64,000 nucleotides of DNA from contig NZ_VCHY01000013.1 of NCBI RefSeq assembly GCF_005877885.1, forward strand, positions 82,202-146,201, written 5' to 3'. Origin of the DNA: Labilibacter sediminis (GTDB taxonomy: Bacteria; Bacteroidota; Bacteroidia; Bacteroidales; Marinilabiliaceae). Numbering within the stretch: the stretch's first letter is position 1; every line of letters starts with the position of its first letter. The translations under genes were made by a program, and so were the position numbers. Below, in pieces: positions 8,733-17,341 of this stretch. The notes under the pieces are model-generated. The model was not told where the DNA came from, searched no databases, and saw only the letters and a program-made list of their open reading frames with translations.

Positions 8733-9263
8733 TTAATTTATGTATTTCATTAATTCAACTTTTAAAGCATTGTATTCTTCTTGTGTTATTATTTCCAAAT
8801 CAAGTTTTTCTTTTGCCTTCTTTAATTCTTCTATTGCTACTTCAGCATTCATAAGACCTGGGACTATTATTTCACCTGATGTAAATGCTTCTTCAAAGTT
8901 TGAAATGATTAAAGCTTTTGATTCACCATCACCATATGTCACAACATATAAATTTCTCGCATTGGTCTTCATACTTTTTATTACACACATTTCACCAACA
9001 GATGCAGGTGTCAGATACACAGTTTCACCCATATAAGCCAATGTCTTATCAAGTAAATAACTAAATTGTTTGTTTCTAAAAGGAAGGCCTACTTCAAGTG
9101 TGTCACCAATCTCGAATACTGTACCATTTTGTGAAATATATTCACTTATTTTCCCCTTTACTTCTTTACTACCTACTTGTTTATATGTAGCTTTTTTCTG
9201 ACTGAAAACACTTAATGAAAGTGCTATAAAAATTACTGTAAAAATTACGTTTAAATTCTTCAT
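8733..9263 (-). CDS. secreted protein with SHOCT-like C-terminus (accessory, cassette-borne)
   Basis: The 176-residue protein has a signal peptide (about 1-21, ending SVFSQ), a beta-rich middle and a C-terminal helix pair (AIEELKKAKEKLDLEIITQE, then YNALKVELMKYI) like the SHOCT oligomerisation motif. It starts shortly after the attC-like site of the TIR-TPR unit and would be the second cassette of the same run. However, the expected attC-like end after its stop is absent and is replaced by a truncated family A repeat. No phage function is evident. Confidence 0.65.
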   Translation of the reverse strand: MKNLNVIFTVIFIALSLSVFSQKKATYKQVGSKEVKGKISEYISQNGTVFEIGDTLEVGLPFRNKQFSYLLDKTLAYMGETVYLTPASVGEMCVIKSMKTNARNLYVVTYGDGESKALIISNFEEAFTSGEIIVPGLMNAEVAIEELKKAKEKLDLEIITQEEYNALKVELMKYIN

Positions 9264-9316
9264 CTTGTTAATTTAATTTATTTGGTAAATTCATTTATGT
9301 ATTGCGTGCCATATGT

Positions 9317-9446
9317 TCATAACGTTTAGTATAAGAATAGTAGCCGACTGCGTGACATTTTCCTGTCAAGTTACAAGAAAGTTGAAGCGGGCTACAACCC
9401 TTGAATTTACTACTATCTCGGCTATTATTTTTATACATTGTTACCA
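9317..9446 (-). other. attC-like cassette end of the TIR-TPR unit
   Basis: The outer arms AGTATAAGAATAGTAGCCGA and TCGGCTATTATTTTTATAC are near-perfect inverse complements. The cores are CATAAC at the left and GTTACC at the right. The right core region (minus: AACTGGTAAC) is the reverse complement of the first ten bases of the same unit (minus: GTTACCAGTT, ending at base 10940). That is the hallmark of an integron-type cassette. The middle has a second, weaker hairpin, as in other sites of this window. Confidence 0.8.
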
Positions 9447-9458
9447 GTTGTTATTTAA

Positions 9459-10910
9459 TCAATTTACTTTACTCTCAAATTCTTTTGATTTTTTTTCATC
9501 GCCTAAAAGATTGTATACAGTTGACAAGTGTGCCAACACATCTTTATTTTCAGGCTCAATTTTATAAGCATCAAGTAAAATGTCCTCAGCCTCATGGTAG
9601 TCTTGAGCTTGAAGAATGAGCAATTTTGCCATGCCAATTTTAGCTGAGATGTAATTATTATTTAATCTTATTGAGTTCCTGAAAAGCTTTTTCGCTTTTA
9701 TATGGTCTTTTTTGTAATTGAAATAAAGCATTCCCAAATTATAATGTGTTACATAGTCGTTGGGATTCTGCTCTAAACCCTGTTCTAATAATTCTATTGC
9801 CCTATCAAAATTTTGGAGTCTTAAATAAATTGATGCAAGATTGTTATATGCCATAAAAAAGTCAGGCTCCAATTGTATTGATTTCCAATAATATTTTTCT
9901 CCTAAATTGAAATCATGTAAAAAGTCCGTGTAAATCTTGGCTAGATTATAAAACGTTTCAGCATCATTAGGATATATTTCTATTGTCCTTAAAAAATACT
10001 CTTTAGCCAATTCATAATTTCCATTGCTGGCTTCTAGATTTCCTAAATTATGGAGAATTTGATAAGCATTTTTATTCAATAATAATCCTTGCTTGTAGTA
10101 TTTGTCAGCAAGGTCTTTTTCTGATAAATTTTGACATGCAAGCCCCAAATTATTGCATGCTAAATACGAATTACTATCAAATTCATCGATATACTTTTTA
10201 AAGGAGAATTTTGCTTTATGGTAGTTTTTAATTTCAGTCAAATTTACGTAGCCAATGGTAAACAGAACATCTTTGTTATTTGGGTATTCTTTACCTAAGT
10301 TGTCTAGTTTTAACTCTTTCAAGTGTGAATCTTCAATATTCCTAATCTCCAATAATTGTTTCTGAATTGAATTTAAATCATAACCTATGAATTCTAAAAC
10401 TTCTTTAAAATTCGTTTTTAAACTATCTGAATATTTAACATTTAGCCGTCTGGTGATATTTTGTAGGAAATCATCCAATGATGCAAGTATGTTTTTATAC
10501 AGCTTTAATTCATGTATTAGATTAATTGCATTTGTTGGTGAAACTGTTTTAATTAAGTTCTCTACTTCAGAGCATTTCGTTTCCCAATATTGAATTAATT
10601 CCATTTTGTCCTCTATGCTGTATAAAGAAGCACCATCAACGATTATTGGAAGAAACTTTCTTTCATAATTTTTATCCTTTGAAAGTTCAGTAAGTTCAAA
10701 CAAACAGTTCGGAGATTTTAGATAATCGTTACTAATTAAAATAAGTGCATAATCGGTCTCCGTTATTTGAGACATGAAACTTCTCAAGTCGTCCTTATAT
10801 TTAATGTCATTAATATCTCTTTTTATATTAATGCCAATAGAAGATAAATTCTTTTCAATCGTATCTGCTTCTAATTTATTATTCCAATTGTACGATAAAA
10901 ATATGTCCAT
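9459..10910 (-). CDS. TIR-TPR protein (candidate NAD-consuming defence effector)
   Basis: This 483-residue protein has an N-terminal TIR domain (residues 1-135): IFLSYNWNNK at the start and the segment SPNCLFEL with Glu72 at the usual catalytic glutamate position. A linker and a tetratricopeptide array from about 205 to the end follow, with units such as AYQILHNLGNLEASNGNYEL. TIR domains of bacterial defence proteins degrade NAD or make cyclic ADP-ribose signals; the TPR part usually senses or scaffolds. It is a self-contained cassette: a family A repeat and palindrome directly precede it, an attC-like site follows, and phage genes surround both. The trigger is unknown, and it could also be a non-defensive signalling protein. 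Confidence 0.8.
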   Translation of the reverse strand: MDIFLSYNWNNKLEADTIEKNLSSIGINIKRDINDIKYKDDLRSFMSQITETDYALILISNDYLKSPNCLFELTELSKDKNYERKFLPIIVDGASLYSIEDKMELIQYWETKCSEVENLIKTVSPTNAINLIHELKLYKNILASLDDFLQNITRRLNVKYSDSLKTNFKEVLEFIGYDLNSIQKQLLEIRNIEDSHLKELKLDNLGKEYPNNKDVLFTIGYVNLTEIKNYHKAKFSFKKYIDEFDSNSYLACNNLGLACQNLSEKDLADKYYKQGLLLNKNAYQILHNLGNLEASNGNYELAKEYFLRTIEIYPNDAETFYNLAKIYTDFLHDFNLGEKYYWKSIQLEPDFFMAYNNLASIYLRLQNFDRAIELLEQGLEQNPNDYVTHYNLGMLYFNYKKDHIKAKKLFRNSIRLNNNYISAKIGMAKLLILQAQDYHEAEDILLDAYKIEPENKDVLAHLSTVYNLLGDEKKSKEFESKVN

Positions 10911-10940
10911 GAATTTATTTTGTTTTTAATAACTGGTAAC

Positions 10941-11172
10941 TAGGGGATATAAAGCATATGCTTTATATCTACCTTATATTACGAAATACATAATTAAACA
11001 AAATCTTTCTTTAAAGCAACAGCAAAACAACACTTTTATAACATTTTTATTAACAATAACACTCTCCTTTTTCATCTCCAAAGCAGAAAGAGCCAGCGCA
11101 GGTCGCCATTGGAGAGGAAAAATAAAACCAGCCCATCGTGAGGATATTGGCGCATATTACTGGCATTTGAGG
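10941..11172 (-). repeat. family A repeat, prophage copy
   Basis: The copy runs from the cassette junction at 10940/10941 upstream to about 11172. It includes the perfect 24-bp palindrome at 10946-10969 (GATATAAAGCAT and its reverse complement) and the shared block GCCATTGGAGAGGAAAAATA. The terminator part found in other copies is missing here and is replaced by unrelated sequence up to 11285. The palindrome lies 5 bases from the first base of the TIR-TPR cassette. Confidence 0.85.
11050..11166 (-). CDS. possible 38-residue ORF inside the family A repeat
   Basis: Minus-strand frame from ATG at 11166 to TAA at 11050, ending CAGSFCFGDEKGECYC with four cysteines. A frame of the same length and start exists in the 50.6-50.9 kb copy, while the other copies carry one-base shifts. 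Repeats can keep a frame open by chance, so coding is only a possibility. Confidence 0.25.
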   Translation of the reverse strand: MPVICANILTMGWFYFSSPMATCAGSFCFGDEKGECYC

Positions 11173-11286
11173 GTACGAGAATGACCTATGCCTCTGCCAA
11201 TTCATCAACGATACCTTATTACCCGTAGCGCAGTGGAGGGTCGCCCAAAAATGAGCGCCCTTATTAAAGATAAAAAAGTCTTTTAT

Positions 11287-11634
11287 TTATTTTGGGGTCA
11301 TGGGTTCTGTCTGCAGGTTAGAGAATAAATAACATATTGGCCAGTATTTATAGGCTTCTTTTTCGTCGGTGTCGGGCTTTTCTTCCTGTGCTTTTTTAGG
11401 TTTTCCCCATATTACAAAACCCTTAGAGCCTTTTTTAACTTGCCGGCCTTCCTCCCGCCATTGCTTATAGGTTTTGAAGGTTTCAATGTCGGGGTTTTGC
11501 TCCTTGTATATTCCATTTAAAATGGCTTCGTTTACGGTGGTAAATTCGCCTGTTTGTAGTAATTGTTTAGCTGCCTGACTTAATTCAATTAAACGCTGTC
11601 TGTTCTCTTTATTTTGTTGTTGCTTTTCTGTCAT
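11287..11634 (-). CDS. ArdC-like N-terminal (ssDNA-binding) domain protein
   Basis: The 115-residue protein contains FKTYKQWREEGRQVKKGSKG followed by FVIWGKP, the signature of the ArdC N-terminal domain that binds single-stranded DNA and is carried by plasmids, phages and conjugative elements for anti-restriction. The metallopeptidase half of full ArdC proteins is absent; length is only the N-terminal domain. It overlaps the upstream methylase gene by 4 bases (ATGA), implying coupled translation. Confidence 0.7.
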   Translation of the reverse strand: MTEKQQQNKENRQRLIELSQAAKQLLQTGEFTTVNEAILNGIYKEQNPDIETFKTYKQWREEGRQVKKGSKGFVIWGKPKKAQEEKPDTDEKEAYKYWPICYLFSNLQTEPMTPK

Positions 11635-12374
11635 GATGTTAAAATTTCAAATAGTCGTAATTGCTCGGTTGTTTTCTGTGGTTGTGGTGTGGGGATCTCT
11701 TTTTTATGTGCTTGTTTTTTAGGCTCTGCATCCTTTTGGGTTAGTAAGTACTGGCGGCATTCGTCAGCGCTTAATTTGCGCACGCCTAAGCCTGTTTCAG
11801 GCAAATAAACCCTGTAGCCTCCCCAAATATCCAACGTTAAAGAATTGCCATGTATAACAACGCCTTTCATGCCATACAGCTGCATATTAATAGCGCACAT
11901 CTTTACGCATCGGGGGTCAACATCAACACCCACATAAAAATTATTGAATCGGTTTTGAGGGTGCACCCTGTCGGCAGCTATTAAACACCTGCCACTACCC
12001 ACGGCGCAATCGTTAATCGTTCCGCTTTCGGGTTTTGTCATTTCTGCTAACAGTTGACATATGTGTACAGGTGTAAAAAACTGCCCTCGTGCATCTCTTC
12101 CAAATTTGCCGTTATGCTCCATAAAAAAATCGCCTAATCCGTCTACCCAAGAACCGCTTTTGCTATTTTCGGTGTAATACTTTACCAACTCCCCCAGCAA
12201 TTGAGGAAAAATATTAATCTCTTCTTTGGAGTAGATTTCTAATGTTTTGAGATATTCTTCTTCGTACCTACCCATACCAAAAGCGCAGAGGGTAAGCGTT
12301 AAAAAATCATCAAAAACATTCATAAAGGTGTGACGGTAGGCAATCTTTGAGAAGAGCTTCTCAAATTCCTTCAT
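11631..12374 (-). CDS. N6-adenine methylase-like protein lacking the catalytic motif
   Basis: This 247-residue protein has the HsdM-type segment GRDARGQFFTPVHICQLLAE, the SAM-binding motif DCAVGSGRCLIAAD and GVDVDPRCVKMCAINMQLYG. The (N/D)PPY catalytic motif that should follow is not present; after IHGNSLTLDIWGGY the chain goes into a polar tail. It therefore looks like a SAM-binding protein that cannot methylate by the usual mechanism. Such short forms are frequent in Bacteroidota mobile elements. It overlaps the SymE-like gene by 14 bases. Confidence 0.7.
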   Translation of the reverse strand: MKEFEKLFSKIAYRHTFMNVFDDFLTLTLCAFGMGRYEEEYLKTLEIYSKEEINIFPQLLGELVKYYTENSKSGSWVDGLGDFFMEHNGKFGRDARGQFFTPVHICQLLAEMTKPESGTINDCAVGSGRCLIAADRVHPQNRFNNFYVGVDVDPRCVKMCAINMQLYGMKGVVIHGNSLTLDIWGGYRVYLPETGLGVRKLSADECRQYLLTQKDAEPKKQAHKKEIPTPQPQKTTEQLRLFEILTS

Positions 12375-12639
12375 CGGCTGTTAGATCAAAGGTTTTCATT
12401 AAGGAGAGCAAAACAGGGTTTTTATCAATCATATCTGTAAGGCTCGTATTTTGGGCGCTTTGCTTTTTAATGATAATTATATCCTTTGCGGCTACTACGT
12501 CCACAAAATCGCCCTCTTTATAGCCTAAATTATCCATGTATTGCCCTGCCAACCTAAACCCGGGAACATATTTTTTGCCTTGTGGTTGTCGGGTTACTTT
12601 TAATTGTTTTTCAATGTGGTTTGTCTTATCTTTACACAT
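12361..12639 (-). CDS. SymE-like / AbrB-fold small protein
   Basis: The 92-residue protein contains KLKV-type basic leader then PGFRLAGQYMDNLGYKEGDF and VDVVAAKDIIIIKK, the pattern of the SymE toxin family (a swapped-hairpin AbrB fold). SymE of E. coli is an SOS-induced RNA-binding toxin. In phages and conjugative elements, relatives occur as uncharacterised small genes. No antisense RNA or antitoxin gene is apparent nearby. Confidence 0.6.
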   Translation of the reverse strand: MCKDKTNHIEKQLKVTRQPQGKKYVPGFRLAGQYMDNLGYKEGDFVDVVAAKDIIIIKKQSAQNTSLTDMIDKNPVLLSLMKTFDLTADEGI

Positions 12640-12677
12640 GCGAAATGATTTAAGTTTTTACTCAAAATTTGAATCTT

Positions 12678-12713
12678 AAAAAGCCCTAAAGGTTGCAGCC
12701 TTTAGGGCTTTTG
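12678..12713 (-). terminator. Rho-independent terminator
   Basis: AAAAGCCCTAAAGG, a short loop and CCTTTAGGGCTTTT form a strong, nearly symmetric stem directly after the stop of the 12718-13137 gene. T-runs on both sides make it potentially bidirectional. Confidence 0.8.
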
Positions 12714-12717
12714 TTTT

Positions 12718-13137
12718 TTAGAGGGTTAATGCTTCTTTTAGGCTTTCTATTTTACTAGTTACCTCCACAGAAACAGACTCCAACACCTTACCTATAATTA
12801 AGGGGTTTGTGATATTAAAAACGGTTTTCTTCTCTCCGTTGGTACTGGTTAAAGACAAGGCAAATACCTTGGCTTCAAAGTCACCGTTTTCGGTTTTATC
12901 CTTCACCTGCTGAACAGCATCCTCAATGGCTACTTTCTTTGTTTCAAAAGTATTGAGGTGTTTAATAATTTGCTGTTGATCTTGAATGAACTGGATTTGT
13001 TCCTCGTAAGTTTTTGGTTTTTTCTCGTTTGTTTTTTCTAGCTCTTCAATGCGTTTTAAGAGCGTTTCGTTTTGTTTGATCACTTTTTGCATTTGCTCGG
13101 CTGTCATTGCAGGAGCGTTGTTCTTTTTTGCTGTCAT
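12718..13137 (-). CDS. phage coiled-coil protein
   Basis: This 139-residue protein has an N-terminal coiled coil (about 14-60; MQKVIKQNETLLKRIEELEK) and a beta-rich end with FALSLTSTNGEKKTVFNITN. The family is not recognised. It stands alone between noncoding sequence and a terminator, so it probably has its own promoter upstream of 13137. It may be a DNA-associated or scaffold-like phage protein, but nothing in the sequence decides this. Confidence 0.6.
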   Translation of the reverse strand: MTAKKNNAPAMTAEQMQKVIKQNETLLKRIEELEKTNEKKPKTYEEQIQFIQDQQQIIKHLNTFETKKVAIEDAVQQVKDKTENGDFEAKVFALSLTSTNGEKKTVFNITNPLIIGKVLESVSVEVTSKIESLKEALTL

Positions 13138-13587
13138 TGCGAAATGATTTAATGTATAAATAAATTAACTCAAAAGTCTCTTATTAACCTGACTTTCAAT
13201 ACTTTAAGATACTAAAAATCAACATTCTAACCAAATTACAGAGCTAAAAAAGTTCATCCAGTTTAAAAAAATATAACATCCTGATTCAATGGTTTTTAAT
13301 TGCTGCCAAAAGCAAATAAAAAACCATTTACACGAAGTTAACCCCGGTCCCGCCCTACAGAGCAGGGCAACTGCCCGAGGCAGTTTTTGCAGGAAATATG
13401 AAGGTAAAACGCAGGGGCAGTCCAATACAAATCCATCAGGCAGTTGCCTGACTGATACCATATAATTTGAGCAACTGCCTTCACTTTTGAGCATAAAAAA
13501 GACCGCCTGAAGGCAGTCTTTTCCCATTATTAGAGATCGATTCTAACAGAAAAGATGATGATTATTCATTACAGCAATCTATTTTAG
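13138..13587. other. noncoding stretch with terminator
   Basis: It contains a clear minus-strand terminator for the lipoprotein gene (13495-13524, GACTGCCTTC loop GGCGGTC then T-run). It also has GC-richer, loosely self-complementary sequence with repeated GGGCAGTTGCC-like words (13370-13480). I see no convincing gene; the one open frame here reads through the terminator. Confidence 0.5.
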
Positions 13588-14136
13588 TTACTCAAATACA
13601 GGTGTAGTTGTACTTACTTGAGTTGTTGCATATTGAAGATTTGTACAACCTTTTTTTATGAAAATAGTATCGCTTCTTTCTCCTGAAACTAGCTTATGTA
13701 TATATCCTTGATAATTCCAGTTGTCAGGCCATGGGTCATAATGATCTACATTAAATGCAAATGAAATTGTATAATCACTATAATTGGTAACAAGAAGAAC
13801 AATATCACATCCACCTCCTTGACATCCTTCAATATTGGACTTATATGCTATTTCTATAAATTTAAAAACAGCTGTAAGTTTAGAATTGTAAAAAGCATTA
13901 ATACTTATTTGTTCTGAAACTTCTTTATATATTTTACTCTCGTCACAGTATATGCAGCTTCCATCATCTGTAGTTGCATTTACGTTATAATTTATTGCAG
14001 CTAGATCAGTACATCCTTTTATTTCAGGTTCTGGATCAGGTTCACATTTTATGAACCATAAATCTCCGCATTCGTTGCAGCTACTTGCAGATATTAAAAA
14101 TAGCAAATAATAAAGTATTAACTGAAAAGTTTTCAT
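13588..14136 (-). CDS. lipoprotein with GCTD-type repeat (accessory gene)
   Basis: This 182-residue protein has a lipoprotein signal (lipobox LISASSC, Cys20). It contains one copy of a short cysteine motif GCTDLAAINYNVNATTDDGS of the kind seen in Bacteroidota surface proteins (GCTDPxAxNYNPxAxxDDGSC). The rest is beta-rich. It is sandwiched between terminase and small phage genes with its own terminator, so it looks like a moron that modifies the host surface. Function is not known. Confidence 0.65.
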   Translation of the reverse strand: MKTFQLILYYLLFLISASSCNECGDLWFIKCEPDPEPEIKGCTDLAAINYNVNATTDDGSCIYCDESKIYKEVSEQISINAFYNSKLTAVFKFIEIAYKSNIEGCQGGGCDIVLLVTNYSDYTISFAFNVDHYDPWPDNWNYQGYIHKLVSGERSDTIFIKKGCTNLQYATTQVSTTTPVFE

Positions 14137-14195
14137 AACATAAAGGTTTGATTTACCACAATAACGATAATTAATTGAGTATTGTCAATACTTAA

Positions 14196-15932
14196 TTATC
14201 CCTTCCCAAACCTCGCTCCCACAAAAACATTATTCCTCCTGGTCAACAAATTGCTATATTTTGTCCAAATCCTTTTATCACAGGCATCTCCAAAGTGTGT
14301 GGCTTCTTCTGGCAGTATGCTGTTTTTACGCTCTGAGCTTTTGTCTTTTTGAAATTTACCGTCCTTATCTACTACCTTGGTGTTATTCATGGAGATAAGC
14401 GTGTACTTACATTTTTGGCCATTAAAGCGGATATTAGGATAGAGTTTGTCTTCTGTTTCCTTTTTAAGCATGTTTGCCCATAGTAAGTACTTCTCGTGTT
14501 GTGGCGGCTCCATGCCTCGGTGATGCTGACTGGTCACATGCCAGTTGTTTTTCCGGAAGCGTTCAATGGCTTGTTGGTTGTATGTTGTGGAGTTCTTCGC
14601 ATTCGGCTGCTTATGGTCGCCGTATTTATCGTGATAGTAAAAGATTTCCTTGCATCCATGGTGTTCATAGTACTTACAGAACTGATCCACCAGATCGTTA
14701 ATCATTACGCCTGGTGATTGATCAGGCTTCACAAAAAATTCATTGATAAAGTTATCGGTAGGTATGGCCAGCTTACTTACAAAATCAAAGTTGCGTTCCT
14801 GACCAATAGAGAACAGGGCTATCTTGGCACCCCAATCCGGACAAACCTCCAACGGTTTTTTAGGATCGCAGTCCAAATCAAAACGACTATCTGGCGTACC
14901 CAACTTGTTAAAATCCCAATTGGTATCTTCAGCATAATCACGTAAGAAAGAATCGTTATAAGCATTGTAATACACATGCTTATTGGAGTCAATGGCGTAG
15001 TAACAATCCTCTACCACATCAAGCACCATGTTCATAATCTCAATGAGAAATGTAAGCATAGTTTGCTTTTCGTACTCACGCATAATATAGGAAAAACCAA
15101 CATTTTCGATGTTATCCAATGCATTCGCCAGGGTAAAGAGTAAACCATCTTTACTGACAAAGGGAGTAATCTGATTCTTAAGCCTAACGGTCTCGTTCCA
15201 TATGTCTTTAAAGAGGTTCTTATCATTGTCTTTTTTTGCATCAATAAGCTGCAGCTGCAGTTTTACAATACGATTCCAAGTTTCAAAAATACGGATTCCC
15301 CTTTCTTCCTCGTAGTATTTGGCGTAATCCAATATCCATTTTTGCTCATTGGTAAAAGGCATGGAAGTCAGGTAATGAAAACCATGATGTATGGGAACCG
15401 GATTCCTGGAACGAGTGCCAAACTTCTCTTCATTGCCCCTGTTGGTTGGCGATGTTTCTTCATCGTAGCGCTCCTTGTTGATTGTTAAGGCTTCATCCAG
15501 TAACTCATAATCTACGTTTGCACCACGAGCAGATCCTGCACGATCCTGAGACAAAAGAATACCAGCATTGCCATTACTGAAGCTGATGATATTATCATGC
15601 TTCATGATTTCCTCGTATGGCCTAATGAAATGCTCCGGCGGCTTACGACCAATGACATAGTTTCCTGGCTTTTTTGCGGATTCGTGCTGCACATAACCCA
15701 AACTCTGCAGGTATTTGAATGTAGATGGAAGCGTACGTGTAAGCAGCTGACCAAATGTTGTACCAGTAATGGCAGTACAAGCCCGTGGCATGCTTTTATT
15801 GATTAAATCAATATCATTACCCACCTCAAACGATTTACCCACACCACGCCCCTTAACAGACACCTTTCGTTTTGGGGTGAGCAATACATTTTGAAGCTGC
15901 GAAGGATTAAGATGTATGTCTTGAATAATCAT
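14196..15932 (-). CDS. terminase large subunit
   Basis: The 578-residue protein has an N-terminal packaging ATPase: a Walker-A-like GRGVGKSF at 28-35 and a Walker-B-like YELLDEALTI. A C-terminal nuclease domain follows, with Asp-rich strands (DLDCDPKKPLEVCPDWGAKI; FYYHDKYGDHKQ; HFGDACDKRIW). It cuts and pumps phage DNA into the prohead. It overlaps the upstream gene by 4 bases. Length and motif order match a complete TerL. Confidence 0.85.
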   Translation of the reverse strand: MIIQDIHLNPSQLQNVLLTPKRKVSVKGRGVGKSFEVGNDIDLINKSMPRACTAITGTTFGQLLTRTLPSTFKYLQSLGYVQHESAKKPGNYVIGRKPPEHFIRPYEEIMKHDNIISFSNGNAGILLSQDRAGSARGANVDYELLDEALTINKERYDEETSPTNRGNEEKFGTRSRNPVPIHHGFHYLTSMPFTNEQKWILDYAKYYEEERGIRIFETWNRIVKLQLQLIDAKKDNDKNLFKDIWNETVRLKNQITPFVSKDGLLFTLANALDNIENVGFSYIMREYEKQTMLTFLIEIMNMVLDVVEDCYYAIDSNKHVYYNAYNDSFLRDYAEDTNWDFNKLGTPDSRFDLDCDPKKPLEVCPDWGAKIALFSIGQERNFDFVSKLAIPTDNFINEFFVKPDQSPGVMINDLVDQFCKYYEHHGCKEIFYYHDKYGDHKQPNAKNSTTYNQQAIERFRKNNWHVTSQHHRGMEPPQHEKYLLWANMLKKETEDKLYPNIRFNGQKCKYTLISMNNTKVVDKDGKFQKDKSSERKNSILPEEATHFGDACDKRIWTKYSNLLTRRNNVFVGARFGKG

Positions 15933-16507
15933 GAATTGAATATTTCTTCAGCCCTGGCATCATCAATAGGCTGGTTCATTAAGGCCGTTAATGCTTGTTT
16001 TGCTTCTGCAGGTAATTTCTCCAGGGTTTTCTGATCAATATTAATGGTCTGGTTATTCACCTGAATGGCAAATACATTTTGATGCTTTTCTATCAATTTA
16101 GGATCAATCTGCGTTTCCGGACGTTCACCCATGGCCTGCATTAAATTCTTATGGCCCATTGCCCAGGCTTTTAAATTATTCTGATCTTTTGCCTTTTGTA
16201 TCATCTCTGATATATCCTGCAGAAGCCAATGCTGCCAGTAATCGAAATCAAAGGTATGTATGGAGTTAAATAAGCGCATAGCACGTTTGCAGTCCTCATA
16301 CGCCTGTCCTCGGGATAGCTTTGGATATTTAGCCTGGAGAATGGCCACCGCATGTTTTTGAGTTGGATTTTTATCCAAAAGCTTAGCGGCAGATATTGTT
16401 CTTTCAAGTACCGGCTGTAAGTAATCAGGCAGTGGTGTATTGTCAGGATCCAATACTGCAGACTTAATCAACTCATAGTTTTGATCTTCAAGGGCTGCTC
16501 TGCTCAT
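15929..16507 (-). CDS. probable terminase small subunit-type protein
   Basis: This 192-residue, helical protein (MSRAALEDQNYELIKSAVLD) is coupled to TerL by a 4-base overlap. The middle part LSRGQAYEDCKRAMRLFNSI resembles a DNA-binding helical unit, and the C-terminus is a helical oligomerisation-like segment. Placement directly before terL supports a role in genome recognition, possibly together with the 92-residue gene upstream. The family call is from context. Confidence 0.55.
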   Translation of the reverse strand: MSRAALEDQNYELIKSAVLDPDNTPLPDYLQPVLERTISAAKLLDKNPTQKHAVAILQAKYPKLSRGQAYEDCKRAMRLFNSIHTFDFDYWQHWLLQDISEMIQKAKDQNNLKAWAMGHKNLMQAMGERPETQIDPKLIEKHQNVFAIQVNNQTINIDQKTLEKLPAEAKQALTALMNQPIDDARAEEIFNS

Positions 16508-16782
16508 AAGCCTATTTTGTTTTCTTTTTGAATTTCACGCATCATTTGTTGGGCAGGATTACTGCCGTTGGCTGCAGCCTGGGCAATACCTTTGCGTAAG
16601 GAGATATCACCCTTAAGCCAACCGCGCAAATAGGCTGCGCGAACATTGCTATCATCCACATGAAGCTCAGCTGTTAATTCATCGGACTTAACCTCGATGT
16701 TAATGGCTATCTCTTCAGGCGAATAAAACAGTTCAGCCATTTGCTCAATGGTATCAATTTGCTCCTCGTTTAAATTCTTCAT
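16504..16782 (-). CDS. small HTH protein of the terminase module
   Basis: This 92-residue protein has a helix-turn-helix-like start (MAELFYSPEEIAINIEV). It continues with YLRGWLKGDISLRKGIAQAA and a GSNPAQQMMREIQ segment, a pattern common in DNA-binding small subunits of phage terminases. It overlaps the next gene by 4 bases and the previous by 29. It may provide the DNA-recognition half of a split small subunit. Confidence 0.55.
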   Translation of the reverse strand: MKNLNEEQIDTIEQMAELFYSPEEIAINIEVKSDELTAELHVDDSNVRAAYLRGWLKGDISLRKGIAQAAANGSNPAQQMMREIQKENKIGL

Positions 16783-17341
16783 TCAGTACCTGGTTATCGA
16801 ATTCAAAAACGGCCCGATCAGTGCTGATCAGTCCTCGTTCAATCTTATTGTTGTCGGTTGCATTCATACTGGAGACAATGGAAATACTCCAGTCAGCGTT
16901 TTTAATGGTGGTCACCTTGGCATGAATCGAAGCTGTGCGAACCTTATCAGGAAACATACCCAATAAAGCCTGAAATGGTTTAGGACTCATGCTCCGGACA
17001 CGATTATCAATGATAAAGCGGATCTCTCCTATCAGTCCGGCTTGTTGCGCATTCCATAACTGACGAGCTGATTTTTCAGAGATTGAATAGGTACTCATGA
17101 CCACATCACAGGCGCCTATTTGCTTAACCACATGCAAAAGCAAACGAACACTATTAAAAGTGCCACGACTCCAGTAATGCTTTGTTTCTCCCTGCTTTAT
17201 TGTACCAATAACCTGGTGCAATTTCTTATCCGAATGGACAAAGGCACTATCACCATTGGCTACATTCAAAGAAGGCACATCGTTTGATGCACCTTCCTCT
17301 TTGCTAACCATGACAACTTTATTCAGTTTTATCAGTGTCAT
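16754..17341 (-). CDS. phospholipase D-like phage protein
   Basis: The 195-residue protein ends with IHAKVTTIKNADWSISIVSS and MNATDNNKIERG, a PLD-type HxK motif followed by the SSxN...E segment. Only one such motif is present, so an active enzyme would be a dimer. PLD-like nucleases are often found near terminase genes. The frame overlaps both neighbours (29 and 23 bases). An internal ATG (MVSKEEG, about 17311) is an alternative start. Confidence 0.6.
   Translation of the reverse strand: MTLIKLNKVVMVSKEEGASNDVPSLNVANGDSAFVHSDKKLHQVIGTIKQGETKHYWSRGTFNSVRLLLHVVKQIGACDVVMSTYSISEKSARQLWNAQQAGLIGEIRFIIDNRVRSMSPKPFQALLGMFPDKVRTASIHAKVTTIKNADWSISIVSSMNATDNNKIERGLISTDRAVFEFDNQVLNEEFKRGAN

Noticed and set aside
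13219..13527. 102-codon open frame on the minus strand
   Set aside because: It starts inside the terminator of the lipoprotein gene and has an unusual Cys/Leu/Trp-rich composition without family pattern.
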